Positions 8,159 through 17,706 of a stretch of DNA of 64,000 bases are shown here, one piece after another (positions within the stretch are counted from its first letter, which is position 1; each line of letters opens with the position of its first letter). The DNA is from Neptuniibacter sp. CAU 1671 (GTDB lineage Bacteria > Pseudomonadota > Gammaproteobacteria > Pseudomonadales > Balneatricaceae), in assembly GCF_029222905.1 (NCBI RefSeq), contig NZ_JARHUE010000001.1, positions 558,001 to 622,000 on the forward strand, given 5' to 3'. The notes below the pieces were generated by a model. The model saw only the letters and a list, made by a program, of their open reading frames with translations. It had not been told where the DNA came from and made no database searches. The translations under genes were made by a program, and so were the position numbers.

Positions 8159-10957
8159 ATGACCGCCCTTTTCTGGATCCCGTTACTGACGACTATTGGT
8201 GCATTTGTTCCGCTGTTCACCCGCGGTAAACCACGGTCACTCTGTGCTGCTATAACGGCATTTCTTCCCGCAGTTTCACTGTTGCTGCTATTGCTCCATG
8301 CCCCGGCAGTTTTTGAGGGTGAAACCCTGATCGAGCGGTTCCAGTGGGTGCCCTCAATCGGTCTTGAGATTGCTTTCCGGCTGGATGGTTATGCCCTGCT
8401 TTTCTCCCTGTTGATCCTCTGTATAGGTCTGCTGATCATTCTGTACGCCCGCTACTATCTGGCAGCACATGAGGATATGGGGCGCTTTTATGCCTACCTG
8501 GTGCTGTTTATGACTGCGATGCTGGGTATCGTGCTGTCAGAAAACCTGCTCCAGCTCTGGCTGTTCTGGGAGCTGACCAGTATCAGCTCTTTTCTGCTGA
8601 TCAGCTTCTGGTCTCATAAGAGTGAAGCCCGCAAAGGCGCGCGTATGGCGCTTACCGTGACAGGCATGGGTGGACTGGCACTGCTTGCCGGTTTTGTGTT
8701 GATCGCTAAAACCATTGGCAGCTATGACTTAAGTGATGTGCTGGCCAATGCCGATCTCATCAAAGAATCCGGCAACTACACGACCATACTGCTGCTGATT
8801 CTGCTCGGCGCATTTACAAAATCGGCCCAGTTTCCTTTCCATTTCTGGCTGCCCCATGCCATGGCGGCCCCGACACCGGTCTCGGCCTATCTGCACTCAG
8901 CCACCATGGTTAAAGCAGGCATTTTTCTGCTTGGGCGCTTTTATCCGGCGCTGTCCGGTACTGAGCTCTGGTTCTATCTGGTGACATTTACCGGTCTGGC
9001 AACCTTACTGGTGGGTGCTTACATGGCACTGTTTAAGCACGACCTGAAAGGTTTGCTTGCCTATTCCACCATCAGTCACCTGGGCCTGATTGTGTTACTG
9101 CTTGGGTTGAATTCAGATCTGGCTGCTGTGGCGGCAATTTTCCATATTATCAACCATGCCACTTTCAAGGCTTCCCTGTTTATGGCGGCTGGCATTATCG
9201 ACCATGAGACGGGCTCGCGGGATATGCGGCAGTTGAATGGTTTGTGGAAATACATGCCGCATACCGCATCCCTTGCCATCGTAGCTGCGTTGTCGATGGC
9301 CGGTGTGCCCCTGCTCAACGGCTTCATCTCGAAAGAGATGTTTTTTGCCGAGACCGTAGTACAGAACTCTCTTGGGGCACTTTCCTGGACGATTCCTGTA
9401 CTGGCTACCGTGGGTGCGACCTTCTCGGTGGCCTACTCTCTGCGGTTTATTCACGATGTGTTCTTTAACGGTGAACCGCGCAACCTGCCAAAAACGCCTC
9501 ATGAACCACCACGTTACATGAAGTTGCCTGTGGAGATTCTGGTCGCTCTCTGCCTTATTCTCGGCATTGCACCCGCCTGGGTTGTGTCTGGCCTGTTGAC
9601 CTCCGCATCTGCCGGATTACTGCAGGGGGCGGTACCCGAGTTTAGTCTTTCACTCTGGCACGGACTGAATATGCCGCTGCTGATGAGTATTATCGCACTC
9701 TCAGCAGGGGCGTTTATCTACTATAACCGCGAGCGGCTGTTTGCCTTTCAGGCACAATTTCCGCCACGTGATGCCAAGCTTGAGTTTGAGCGCATTCTGC
9801 AGCAGTTAATTAACGGCTGTAATACCCTGTACGCCCGCCTGGAAACAGGATCTTTGCAGCACTACATTCTGCTGTTGCTGATGTTATCTGTGGTGGTAGC
9901 GGGATTGCCCCTGTTGTCGCTGACGGATACAACGGAGCAACAAGCTAATCTGCCGATTGATAACCTCACGTTGACCGGCGCTGTGCTGCTGACGCTGGCC
10001 TCTGTCGTGACTGTTGTGTGGCACCGAAGCCGGATGATTGCCCTGATCGGCGCATCGGTTGTTGGCTTGATAGTGTCTCTGTTGTTTGCCCGTTTTTCAG
10101 CACCGGATCTGGCTCTGACGCAACTGGCGGTAGAAGTCGTCACCGTGATATTGCTGATGCTGGCACTGTTCTTTTTGCCACAGAAGACCCCCAAAGAATC
10201 ACCGCCGGCCCGGGTGGTCCGTGACATGGGCATCTCAGCTATTTTTGGTGGCCTAATGGCGACCATTGTTTACGCGATGATGACCCGGCCTCTGGAGAGC
10301 ATTTCCGATTACTTTATTGCCAATGCCAAAACGGGCGGCGGCGGTACCAACATTGTTAACGTCATCCTGGTTGATTTCCGTGGTTTTGATACCTGGGGTG
10401 AAATAACCGTACTGGGTATCGCAGGGCTGGGTATTTATAAACTGATCCTGAGTATGCGGCTTTATATGCCATCAACAGATTCCAACGGACGTCCGTGGAA
10501 CCCGGATGTGCACCCAGTCATGTTAAGTACCATCTCTCAGGCCTTACTGCCTCTGGCGTTGCTGGTTTCCGCGTATATCTTCCTGCGTGGGCATAACCTG
10601 CCGGGTGGTGGCTTTATCGCCGGCCTGGTGACTGCGGTAGCGATCATCCTGCAGTACATCGCCAATGGCGTGCAGTTTATGAAAGAACGTGCCGGCATAA
10701 ACTATCAGGCGCTGATCGGCTCTGGGCTGTTGATTGCAACATTGACCGGTCTGGGAAGCTGGCTGTTTGGCCGTCCATTCCTGACTTCATGGTTTGATTA
10801 CTTCTCTTGGCCGCTGGTGGGTAAATTCGAACTGGCCAGCGCCTTGCTATTTGACCTCGGCGTGTATCTGACTGTAATCGGTGCCACGCTGCTGATCCTG
10901 GCAAACCTCGGTAAGCTGACAACGCCTGAACGTGCTCAAATGGAGGAAGAACGCTAG
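8159..10957 (+). CDS. mrpA: Mrp Na+/H+ antiporter subunit A (with fused B domain)
   Basis: A 932-residue inner-membrane protein with about 20 transmembrane segments, the largest subunit of the multisubunit Mrp/Mnh cation-proton antiporter. The N-terminal ~500 residues are homologous to complex I NuoL, with the conserved [19 protein letters not shown] and [18 protein letters not shown] motifs. A middle MbhD/MbhE-like part ([20 protein letters not shown]) follows, then a C-terminal MrpB domain ([20 protein letters not shown]). As in most Gram-negative versions, subunit B is fused rather than separate. The stop shares one base with the GTG of mrpC. The complex exports Na+ at high pH or salt, fitting a marine cell. 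Confidence 0.95.
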   Translation: MTALFWIPLLTTIGAFVPLFTRGKPRSLCAAITAFLPAVSLLLLLLHAPAVFEGETLIERFQWVPSIGLEIAFRLDGYALLFSLLILCIGLLIILYARYYLAAHEDMGRFYAYLVLFMTAMLGIVLSENLLQLWLFWELTSISSFLLISFWSHKSEARKGARMALTVTGMGGLALLAGFVLIAKTIGSYDLSDVLANADLIKESGNYTTILLLILLGAFTKSAQFPFHFWLPHAMAAPTPVSAYLHSATMVKAGIFLLGRFYPALSGTELWFYLVTFTGLATLLVGAYMALFKHDLKGLLAYSTISHLGLIVLLLGLNSDLAAVAAIFHIINHATFKASLFMAAGIIDHETGSRDMRQLNGLWKYMPHTASLAIVAALSMAGVPLLNGFISKEMFFAETVVQNSLGALSWTIPVLATVGATFSVAYSLRFIHDVFFNGEPRNLPKTPHEPPRYMKLPVEILVALCLILGIAPAWVVSGLLTSASAGLLQGAVPEFSLSLWHGLNMPLLMSIIALSAGAFIYYNRERLFAFQAQFPPRDAKLEFERILQQLINGCNTLYARLETGSLQHYILLLLMLSVVVAGLPLLSLTDTTEQQANLPIDNLTLTGAVLLTLASVVTVVWHRSRMIALIGASVVGLIVSLLFARFSAPDLALTQLAVEVVTVILLMLALFFLPQKTPKESPPARVVRDMGISAIFGGLMATIVYAMMTRPLESISDYFIANAKTGGGGTNIVNVILVDFRGFDTWGEITVLGIAGLGIYKLILSMRLYMPSTDSNGRPWNPDVHPVMLSTISQALLPLALLVSAYIFLRGHNLPGGGFIAGLVTAVAIILQYIANGVQFMKERAGINYQALIGSGLLIATLTGLGSWLFGRPFLTSWFDYFSWPLVGKFELASALLFDLGVYLTVIGATLLILANLGKLTTPERAQMEEER

Positions 10958-11322
10958 TGGAAATGCTGGTTGCTTTTATTATTGGTGTGCTGACTACCTG
11001 CGGCGTGTTTCTGGTACTGCGTGGCAGGACTTTTCCCGTTGTGGTCGGGCTTACCTTGCTGGGTTATGCAGTCAACCTGTTTATTTTTGCTTCCGGGGGG
11101 CTGGTACTTGATGGCGCTGCCGTGCTTAAGCAGGGGCTGGAAATACCTGATCCCCTGCCACAGGCTCTGGTACTGACCGCTATCGTCATCGGTTTTGCCA
11201 TGATTGCTTTTGCGGTGATTCTGGCGATGCGGGCCAGAGCAGATCTGGGTAATGATCATGTGGACGGCCAGCTACCTGAGCCACCTAAAAACCCACGTCG
11301 CACGGTGGTGGGTAAGCTATGA
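10957..11322 (+). CDS. mrpC: Mrp Na+/H+ antiporter subunit C
   Basis: A 121-residue, three-helix membrane protein homologous to NuoK. The motif VVGLTLLGYAVNLFIFASGG and the later PLPQALVLTAIVIGFAMIAF are characteristic. The start is GTG 10957, overlapping the mrpA TAG by one base, so it is translationally coupled. The stop overlaps mrpD by four bases (ATGA). It is part of the membrane core of the antiporter. Confidence 0.94.
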   Translation: MEMLVAFIIGVLTTCGVFLVLRGRTFPVVVGLTLLGYAVNLFIFASGGLVLDGAAVLKQGLEIPDPLPQALVLTAIVIGFAMIAFAVILAMRARADLGNDHVDGQLPEPPKNPRRTVVGKL

Positions 11323-12827
11323 ACCATTTACCCGCACTACCAATATTGCTGCCTATGCTGGCGGGCGTTTTGCTTCTGCTGCCACCGCTGACAACAACAC
11401 TGGACCGCCAACGGCTGGGGTCGCTTATCTTAGCCGGCGTTAACGTGCTGGTAGCGATCCTTCTGCTGGTACAGAGCAATGAAGGGGGCTTTCATCTCTA
11501 TGCCCTTGGAGACTGGCAGCCACCTTTTGGTATTGTTCTGTTGCTGGATCGGCTCTCTGCTTTACTGGTTTTTGTCACCGCTGTCCTGCTGTTTGCGGCA
11601 CTTTTATACGCCAGTGCGGGAGAAGACCGGACCGGTCCCTATTTTTATCCCCTGATGATGTTTCAGGTGATGGGGATCAACGGTGCTTTTCTCACCGGTG
11701 ATCTGTTTAACCTGTTTGTGTTCTTTGAAATTCTGCTCATCGCCTCGTACTCGCTGCTGATCCATGGTGGTGGCAAGCACAAAACCCAGGCATCGGTGCA
11801 TTATGTGTTGCTCAACCTGGTGGGTTCTTCTGTTTTCCTGTTCGGTATTGCGATTCTTTACGGCGCGGTTGGTTCTCTGAATATGGCCGATATGGCCCTG
11901 CGGATTCGCGAGCTGGAGGGCACCAACCTCAGGCTGGCTGAAGTCGGTGGCATGTTGCTGATGGTCGTGTTTGGTCTTAAGGCGGCCATGCTGCCACTGC
12001 AGTTCTGGTTACCGAGAACCTACACGGTTGCGGTAGGCCCGGTTGCGGCTTTGTTCGCAATTATGACAAAAATCGGCGTCTACTCGATGATTCGGGTGCA
12101 TGGCATGCTGTTCGGCGATGATGCCGGTGAGCTGGCTGGCATGATCCTGCCCTGGCTCTGGGCACTGGGGTTACTGACGCTGATTATTGGCGCGATTGGT
12201 GCGATATCCAGCCCCAGTCTGAAACGTACAACCGGCCATCTGGTGATTGTTTCTGTTGGGACGCTGCTGATTGCTTTGGCGGTCAATTCCGAGCAGTCAA
12301 TTTCTGCCGCCGTCTATTACGCCGTACATTCCACATTTGCCGCCGCAGCCCTGTTTCTGATTGCTGATTTGATTGCAGAGCAGCGCGGTAAAACCTATGA
12401 CCGGATCGTACGCTCCCGCGCATTAGCTCAGCCTGTGGCGATCGGCATTGCGTTTTTTATCGCGGCGCTTTCGCTAATCGGCATGCCGCCATTATCAGGC
12501 TTTATTGGCAAACTGATGGTGCTGGCATCGATGGAAAGCACTTCTCAGATGGGCTGGGGCTGGTCGGTACTGTTGCTTTCCAGCCTGGCGGCGTTGGTTG
12601 CTTTTTCACGCGCCGGGAGCACGCTGTTCTGGCGCACCTCGGGCGAGTCAACAGACCGAAAACCTGCAGAGCCCGCTAAGTTTGTTGCCATCTGGTTATT
12701 GCTGGCGGCGGCACCTTTGATGTCTTTGTTTGCAGGGCCGGTGGTCGATTTCAGCAATGCTACTGCCCTTCAGCTGTTTGATTTATCAAGCAATCCAGCG
12801 CTGTTATTACCGGGAAGCGGGGAATGA
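11319..12827 (+). CDS. mrpD: Mrp Na+/H+ antiporter subunit D
   Basis: A 502-residue membrane protein with about 14 helices, homologous to NuoM/NuoN. Conserved elements include NLFVFFEILLIASYSLLIHG with the key Glu, GLKAAMLPLQFWLPRTY, and PLSGFIGKLMVLAS. It probably forms one of the ion-translocating channels of the complex. It overlaps mrpC and mrpE by ATGA junctions, as expected for stoichiometric assembly. Confidence 0.95.
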   Translation: MNHLPALPILLPMLAGVLLLLPPLTTTLDRQRLGSLILAGVNVLVAILLLVQSNEGGFHLYALGDWQPPFGIVLLLDRLSALLVFVTAVLLFAALLYASAGEDRTGPYFYPLMMFQVMGINGAFLTGDLFNLFVFFEILLIASYSLLIHGGGKHKTQASVHYVLLNLVGSSVFLFGIAILYGAVGSLNMADMALRIRELEGTNLRLAEVGGMLLMVVFGLKAAMLPLQFWLPRTYTVAVGPVAALFAIMTKIGVYSMIRVHGMLFGDDAGELAGMILPWLWALGLLTLIIGAIGAISSPSLKRTTGHLVIVSVGTLLIALAVNSEQSISAAVYYAVHSTFAAAALFLIADLIAEQRGKTYDRIVRSRALAQPVAIGIAFFIAALSLIGMPPLSGFIGKLMVLASMESTSQMGWGWSVLLLSSLAALVAFSRAGSTLFWRTSGESTDRKPAEPAKFVAIWLLLAAAPLMSLFAGPVVDFSNATALQLFDLSSNPALLLPGSGE

Positions 12828-13327
12828 GCCGTATGAGTCTGACCTATTGGTTCCCAATGCCGATACACAGTATTGTTATTTTTGCTGTTTGGCTGTTACT
12901 GAATAACTCGGCGGTACCCGGGCATATTCTGCTGGCACTGTTGTTTGCCATCGCCATCCCAAAAATCTGTTATCCACTGCAATCTGATCAGCCGCGGGTG
13001 CATAAGCCGTTAAAAATTTTTCGTTACTTCAGCATCCTGATCTGGGATATCGTGATTGCCAACCTGCGTGTGGCACGGCTTATTATCAGCCCCAACGCCA
13101 AACTCCGGCCTGCGTTTATTGCAGTCCCTCTGGACATTGAGGGGGCGCTCCCAATTACGCTGCTGGCATCAACCATCTCGCTGACTCCCGGCACGGTAAG
13201 CGCCGACGTCAGCGAGGATCAACACTGGCTGTATGTGCATGTTCTGGATATGGATGATGAGCAGGCCCTGATCAAAGAGATCAAAACCCGTTATGAAGCG
13301 CCACTTATGGAGATATTCGAATGTTAA
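12824..13327 (+). CDS. mrpE: Mrp Na+/H+ antiporter subunit E
   Basis: A 167-residue subunit with two to three membrane helices at the N-terminus and a cytoplasmic C-terminal domain. Family features are IWDIVIANLRVARLII, the segment ending PLDIEGALPITLLAST, and ISLTPGTVSADVSED. The start at 12824 overlaps the mrpD stop; a second in-frame ATG at 12833 is possible. It overlaps mrpF by seven bases. Confidence 0.94.
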   Translation: MSRMSLTYWFPMPIHSIVIFAVWLLLNNSAVPGHILLALLFAIAIPKICYPLQSDQPRVHKPLKIFRYFSILIWDIVIANLRVARLIISPNAKLRPAFIAVPLDIEGALPITLLASTISLTPGTVSADVSEDQHWLYVHVLDMDDEQALIKEIKTRYEAPLMEIFEC

Positions 13328-13590
13328 CCAACGCACTCTATATCGCCTTTGGCCTGGTGGCACTCGCACTGGCGTTGAATATGGTAAGCATCCTGCGCGG
13401 TCCTAGCTTGCCTGATCGGATCCTCGGTCTGGATACCCTCTACATAAACAGCATCGCCCTTATCCTCCTCTACGGCATGCTTGAACTGACATCGATCCAT
13501 TTCGAGGCTTCATTACTGATAGCCATGCTCGGCTTTGTCGGTACGGCTGCGCTTTGTAAATACCTGTTACGCGGAGACATCATAGAATGA
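13321..13590 (+). CDS. mrpF: Mrp Na+/H+ antiporter subunit F
   Basis: An 89-residue, three-helix membrane subunit with the typical RGPSLPDRILGLDTLYINSI segment. It starts inside the 3' end of mrpE and its stop overlaps the mrpG start (ATGA). Confidence 0.93.
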   Translation: MLTNALYIAFGLVALALALNMVSILRGPSLPDRILGLDTLYINSIALILLYGMLELTSIHFEASLLIAMLGFVGTAALCKYLLRGDIIE

Positions 13591-13937
13591 ACGGTATCTT
13601 AGAGATCATTCTTTCAGTACTGGTGCTGATCGGGGCGCTGCTGGTATTGCTGGGATCAATCGGGCTGGTCAAACTGCCGGATTTTTACACGCGCTTACAT
13701 GCCCCCACTAAAGCGACGACCCTCGGCCTTGGATGCCTGTTAATCGCCTCTATGATTATCCATACTGCAGCGAACGGCTCACTGAGTGTGCATGAACTGC
13801 TGATTACGGTGTTTCTGTTCATCACCGCACCAATTACCGCCCACATGCTGGCAAAATCCGCCCTGCACCTTGAGCTCGATATTGCCAAAGGCACAACAAA
13901 CCGCTGCCCGGAAGACGTGGTAAAGAAATCAGTGTAA
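13587..13937 (+). CDS. mrpG: Mrp Na+/H+ antiporter subunit G
   Basis: A 116-residue, three-helix subunit, last in the operon. The GSIGLVKLPDFYTRLHAPTK and TTLGLGCLLIASMII motifs are diagnostic, with FLFITAPITAHMLAKSA in the last helix. No hairpin terminator is obvious in the 97 bp that follow before prophage-derived sequence begins. Confidence 0.93.
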   Translation: MNGILEIILSVLVLIGALLVLLGSIGLVKLPDFYTRLHAPTKATTLGLGCLLIASMIIHTAANGSLSVHELLITVFLFITAPITAHMLAKSALHLELDIAKGTTNRCPEDVVKKSV

Positions 13938-14034
13938 CCCGGGAAACCATGGCATTCGGCTCCCTGAATTCGGTGGGTAAAGATTAGATTGGAGTGAACT
14001 ACCCTAGCGATCCTAGACAATCCTCGGTTATTCT

Positions 14035-14869
14035 TTGGACTACTCCCCCAGTGGTGTCACCATCAAATTATGGCTCGGCTGGCTGGGTCAGCTTGAATAC
14101 AAACGCCAATTTGAGGTTGACGAAATCACCCACACAGGCAACCCTGCGGTGTTATCTATCACCGCCCGCAGTGCCGACTTCAAAGGCGACCTGAAGAAGA
14201 AGCGCGAACAAAGCTACCACCTGGTTAAACTCGGCGACCTGTTGACCACCCTGGCCAAGCGCAACAACCTGGTACCAGCCATCGAGCAACAACTGGCCGA
14301 CAAGTTCATTGATCACCTGGACCAGACCAACGAGAGCGATCTGAATCTGATCACCCGCCTGGGCCAGCGTTACGGCGCCCTGCACTCAATCAAAGCCGGT
14401 CGGTTGCTGTTCAAACTGGCGGGCCGGGGCGATACCGTAGGCGGTAGCGAGATCCCCGCAGTCACCCTCAAGCGCAGCCATGGTGATAACCACACATTTA
14501 CCCAGACCGACCGCGCGAAACCGACTACACCGGCGTTCAGGCAAACTGGAACCGCATCAGCGACGCAACACAGCAAAAGGTGATCATCGGCGACAGCACC
14601 CGCCTGAAAGTTCTGCGTGATACCCTGCCCACAGAAGCCGAAGCCAAAGCGGCAGCCGAGGCCGAATACCGCAAGCTGCAGCGCGGTGGATCCACCCTCA
14701 ACGTCACCCTGGCCGAAGGTGATGCCCGCCTCTATCCGGAAACCCCCATCATCGCCAGCGGCTACAAGCCCGAGATCGATGCGATCGCCTGGGCACCAAA
14801 CGTGTAGTGCACAGCCTGAACGACAATGGCTTTACCACCCGGGTCGAGTGTGAGGTGTTGGGGCCCTGA
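14035..14869 (+). pseudogene. Phage late control protein D (gpD) remnant, frameshifted
   Basis: The reading frames together spell most of the C-terminal two thirds of a P2-type gpD tail protein: SGVTIKLWLGWLG, ITARSADFKGDLKKKREQSY, HLDQTNESDLNLITRLGQRY, GALHSIKAGRLLF, then YTGVQANWNRISDATQQ, TLPTEAEAKAAAEAEYRKLQ and SGYKPEIDAIAW, ending NDNGFTTRVECEVLGP. Homology switches frame near 14510 and again near 14795, and the N-terminal part is missing, so the gene is dead. It marks the left part of a decayed P2-like prophage; no capsid or other tail genes remain beside it. Confidence 0.85.
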
Positions 14870-14874
14870 CCCAT

Positions 14875-14891
14875 ATACACATCGTGTGTAT
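14875..14891. promoter_or_regulatory. hicAB operator copy 1
   Basis: Perfect dyad ATACACA-TCG-TGTGTAT, just upstream of the hicAB -35 region. An identical copy lies 30 bp downstream. HicB antitoxins with a ribbon-helix-helix tail autorepress through such dyads, so HicB binding is inferred. Confidence 0.7.
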
Positions 14892-14896
14892 GAAAT

Positions 14897-14924
14897 TTGC
14901 CTTAATACACATCGTGTGTATAAT
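14897..14924 (+). promoter_or_regulatory. hicAB promoter
   Basis: TTGCCT (14897-14902), a 16-bp spacer and a perfect TATAAT (14919-14924) make a good sigma-70 promoter 35 bp before the hicA start. The second operator overlaps its spacer and -10 box. Confidence 0.7.
14905..14921. promoter_or_regulatory. hicAB operator copy 2
   Basis: The second identical 17-bp dyad covers the spacer and the first bases of the -10 box of the hicAB promoter. Bound repressor would block RNA polymerase. The 30-bp centre-to-centre spacing is close to three helical turns, so both copies face the same side of the DNA. Confidence 0.7.
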
Positions 14925-14958
14925 GCAAAGGGTTAGCATCTTGTGTCAGGAGATCCGG

Positions 14959-15141
14959 ATGAACTCTCGGGAGCTACTCAAGGTGCTTGAACTTGACGGT
15001 TGGTACATACATAAGGTCAAAGGGTCGCATCACCACCTGAAGCACCCGGATAAATTAGGTAAGGTCACGCTACCCCACCCTAAAAAAGATCTGCCAACCA
15101 AAACAGTAGATAGCATCTTAAAGCAGGCCGGGCTGAAATAA
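14959..15141 (+). CDS. hicA: HicA toxin (mRNA interferase)
   Basis: A 60-residue HicA-family toxin. It has the double-stranded-RNA-binding-like fold with the catalytic His in KGSHHHLKHP, preceded by LLKVLELDGWYIHKVKGSH, and the closing TLPHPKKDLPTKTVDSILKQ. HicA proteins cleave mRNA and halt growth unless held by HicB. ATG 14959 is chosen over upstream in-frame starts because AGGAGATC precedes it and it matches family length; the upstream starts lie in the promoter and operators. The partner hicB follows 76 bp downstream. Confidence 0.9.
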   Translation: MNSRELLKVLELDGWYIHKVKGSHHHLKHPDKLGKVTLPHPKKDLPTKTVDSILKQAGLK

Positions 15142-15217
15142 GCCCGGGCCTGCCCTTCTAGAGATGCCTACTGACAAATAGTTAATATAGAAAACATTTA
15201 TTTTATGGAGAAAGGCA

Positions 15218-15625
15218 ATGCTATACCCCGTAGTAATCCATCAGGATGGGGCAAGCGCTTTCGGTGTAACTGTGCCAGACCTGCCTGGTTGCTTTTCAGC
15301 GGGTGATACCCTTGAAGAAGCCATCAGCAATGTCAGAGAGGCCATCGATCTACATATGGAATGTATGGTCGAGGACGGGGAGACAATCCCACAGCCAAGC
15401 CATATGGAAGACTTGACCCAAATTGAAGAACTAAGTGGCGGAGTATGGATTCTTGTCGATATTGATATCACTAAATATCTAGGAGGAGTAGATAGACTCA
15501 ATATCACCCTGCCACATTTGCTGGTAACTAAAATCGACAGAATGGTCGAAGGAAACAAACTTTACAAAAGTAGATCGCAATTTCTGGCCGAAGCATCAAT
15601 GAGACTGCTGGCAGCCAGTCACTAA
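15218..15625 (+). CDS. hicB: HicB antitoxin
   Basis: A 135-residue HicB antitoxin. The N-terminal part-RNase-H-like domain reads YPVVIHQDGASAFGVTVPDL followed by PGCFSAGDTLEEAISNVREA. The C-terminus carries a ribbon-helix-helix DNA-binding segment (NITLPHLLVTKIDRMVEGN). It neutralises HicA and should repress the operon through the twin dyads at 14875-14921. GGAGAAAGGC precedes the ATG. A strong terminator follows the stop. Confidence 0.9.
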   Translation: MLYPVVIHQDGASAFGVTVPDLPGCFSAGDTLEEAISNVREAIDLHMECMVEDGETIPQPSHMEDLTQIEELSGGVWILVDIDITKYLGGVDRLNITLPHLLVTKIDRMVEGNKLYKSRSQFLAEASMRLLAASH

Positions 15626-15630
15626 CAAAA

Positions 15631-15657
15631 AGCCCCGGATTACCGGGGCTTTTTTTT
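15631..15657 (+). terminator. hicAB rho-independent terminator
   Basis: AGCCCCGG/CCGGGGCT stem with an ATTA loop and a run of eight Ts, six bases past the hicB stop. Confidence 0.9.
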
Positions 15658-15742
15658 GCACTGCATGTAGTAAGACAAGGAAGATCCTCTGTGCTACTAT
15701 TGTTGTCAAAATCATGTATAAACATACAGCAAAACATTGTCG

Positions 15743-16555
15743 ATGGATCAACAATCAATAAAAAATATACCTTTTCTGAAATGGGCTGGCGGGAAACGCT
15801 GGTTCACAGAATATACCAATGAGATGATCCCTCCTTTCTCAGGACGATACATTGAGCCCTTTCTGGGCAGTGGCGCCGTTTACTTCCACTTATCACCAGA
15901 TAGAGCATTGTTGTCGGACTCGAATAAAGAGTTAATAGAGACTTATCAGGCAATAAAAGAGAGCTGGGAATCCGTTCAGGAAATACTTCAAATTCATCAC
16001 AGTAAACACTGCAAAGAATATTACTACGCCATCAGGTCAAGTCAGCCCGGTTCTATCATAGAATCTGCAGCAAAGTTCATTTACCTTAATCGAACCTGTT
16101 GGAACGGCTTATATAGAGTTAACCTTAAAGGCGAATTTAATGTTCCTATAGGCACTAAAACAAATGTTCTGTTGTCCACGGACAACTTCGCAAATATATC
16201 CTCCATGCTGAAAACAGCAGAAATTAGAGTTTCTGACTTCGAAGACACAATAGAAACCGCAAAAGCAGATGACTTTATCTTTGTAGACCCACCATATACT
16301 GTCAAACACAACCATAATGGCTTCATAAAATACAACGAAAACTTATTCTCGTGGGATGATCAAGTAAGGTTAAAAGAGTCCATAGACAGAGCGACTGCAC
16401 GAGGGGTTAAAGTATTAGTAACAAATGCAGCTCACGCATCGATAGAAGAGCTTTACCAAGATTATTCTCAACGACTGTTAAATAGAAACAACGTTTTATC
16501 TGGTAAAGCCCAATTTCGAGGAAAATACGAAGAGCTTATAATTCAGTGCTGGTAG
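15743..16555 (+). CDS. Dam-type DNA adenine-N6 methyltransferase (D12 class)
   Basis: A 270-residue D12-class adenine methyltransferase. It has the FLKWAGGKRW motif near residue 10, the SAM-binding IEPFLGSGAVYFHL near residue 37, FIYLNRTCWNGLYRVN near 111 and the catalytic DPPY (FVDPPYTVKH) near 178. GATC is the usual target of this class, but specificity cannot be proven here. ATG 15743 is preferred over the TTG six bases earlier; no clear Shine-Dalgarno is visible. The gene is markedly more AT-rich than its surroundings. It converges end to end with the DGQHR gene. It looks like a prophage cargo gene: no restriction endonuclease is adjacent, so it could be an orphan methylase, anti-restriction or part of a defence cassette. 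Confidence 0.92.
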   Translation: MDQQSIKNIPFLKWAGGKRWFTEYTNEMIPPFSGRYIEPFLGSGAVYFHLSPDRALLSDSNKELIETYQAIKESWESVQEILQIHHSKHCKEYYYAIRSSQPGSIIESAAKFIYLNRTCWNGLYRVNLKGEFNVPIGTKTNVLLSTDNFANISSMLKTAEIRVSDFEDTIETAKADDFIFVDPPYTVKHNHNGFIKYNENLFSWDDQVRLKESIDRATARGVKVLVTNAAHASIEELYQDYSQRLLNRNNVLSGKAQFRGKYEELIIQCW

Positions 16556-17704
16556 TCACCAACCAGCACGCTCTTTGAGATCTCTATATAGCTGTCCTTC
16601 ACCAGTTGAGCCTGGTTTATATTTATCAACTGTAAAATCATCATCAGGAATATTAATTCCATCAAAAAATTGCTTGAATCGATCCTCGGTAATCACAGTA
16701 CCTATAGCGTCTTCTTGTAAGACAAAGTCTTTCAGAAGCCTCATTAACGCCATAAAACCATTTGTTTTACTCAGCATAAGAACCGGATCATCCCAAGCTT
16801 TTGGCCATCTTGATTTAACTGCCGAAAAATAATTCCAAATAATATCTGTTAAATCAAAATCCCTTTCATCGATCATAAAAGAACGAAATATTAACCGCTC
16901 CCTATCTCTCTCTTCTAGAACAGGAGTCTTACCTCGCAAATATATATCCCGATCCTTTTGTTCTTCTCTCGAAATGTATTTCATCAATGCCTTAACAAAA
17001 GCAGCCTGAGTAATACTTGAAGAATGGCTGTCTTTGACCGCAGTGCCAAGCCTTTTGATACGTTTATAAAATGGACTATCTTCTTCTTTATTCAGAACAA
17101 CCGCTATATTGTGGCAAAGTTTTTGGGGACTACGAGATTTAGCCAAGTCGTATAAATCATATACCAAGCTTCTGTTAACCTTGGTTTGCGCCAAATTAAC
17201 AGTAGAAAATATGTAGGCTTCAGAAGAGACATCTAAGTCAATAAAGATGCTGACATTTATATCAAAGTCATCACCCTTAAAACCATTTAAACCCTCTATG
17301 CGATGCTGTCCATCAATAACCTTAGCTATTTCTGAATAAGGAATATTATCACCATCATCTCCAAAGTATGGCGCTAATGTCATCATACCAGTGGATTCAT
17401 CATAGTTAGCGCAAGCCGATGGAATAGACAAAATAACAGAGGTTGGAAAACTGGCATCTAGAGTATTGGTATAGTCAGCAATTTCATTAACACGTTTGCG
17501 GCTGAGTGGCCTTTGTATACCTAAATATCTTTCAAACCCTCTTTCTTCAGCCTCAATACGACGAACATCACTATAAGTAATATTTATTAAATCTTTACTA
17601 GAGATAGAACCAATATAAAATGGACCTATTGGTTGCCGAACCTCAAGACACTTAAAGCTAACAACTTCTTCTCCATTCAAAAGAGTCATATCTTTTGTAC
17701 TCAT
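16556..17704 (-). CDS. DGQHR-domain protein (DndB-like)
   Basis: A 382-residue protein with the motif KVIDGQHRIEGLNGF near residue 129 and the associated FSTVNLAQTKVNRSLVYDLY near 167. These define DGQHR-domain proteins, which include DndB, the regulator of DNA phosphorothioation, and have a ParB/Srx-like core. The rest (LSRKRVNEIADYTNTLDASF near residue 67 and an acidic C-terminus) fits the family. No dndACDE or other phosphorothioation gene is nearby. The ATG has GGGGAG ten bases upstream. The gene is AT-rich, lies two bases after the membrane protein gene and is probably co-transcribed with it. Function in this setting is unknown; defence or phage control is an inference. Confidence 0.8.
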   Translation of the reverse strand: MSTKDMTLLNGEEVVSFKCLEVRQPIGPFYIGSISSKDLINITYSDVRRIEAEERGFERYLGIQRPLSRKRVNEIADYTNTLDASFPTSVILSIPSACANYDESTGMMTLAPYFGDDGDNIPYSEIAKVIDGQHRIEGLNGFKGDDFDINVSIFIDLDVSSEAYIFSTVNLAQTKVNRSLVYDLYDLAKSRSPQKLCHNIAVVLNKEEDSPFYKRIKRLGTAVKDSHSSSITQAAFVKALMKYISREEQKDRDIYLRGKTPVLEERDRERLIFRSFMIDERDFDLTDIIWNYFSAVKSRWPKAWDDPVLMLSKTNGFMALMRLLKDFVLQEDAIGTVITEDRFKQFFDGINIPDDDFTVDKYKPGSTGEGQLYRDLKERAGW

Positions 17705-17706
17705 GA

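Noticed and set aside
13938-14034. Left attachment site matching the tRNA-Ser 3' end
   Set aside because: No stretch here repeats the tRNA end, so the left prophage boundary cannot be placed by a direct repeat.
15743-17704. Dam-like methylase plus DGQHR protein as a classical restriction-modification or Dnd system
   Set aside because: No endonuclease and no dndACDE genes are present, so neither known system is complete here.
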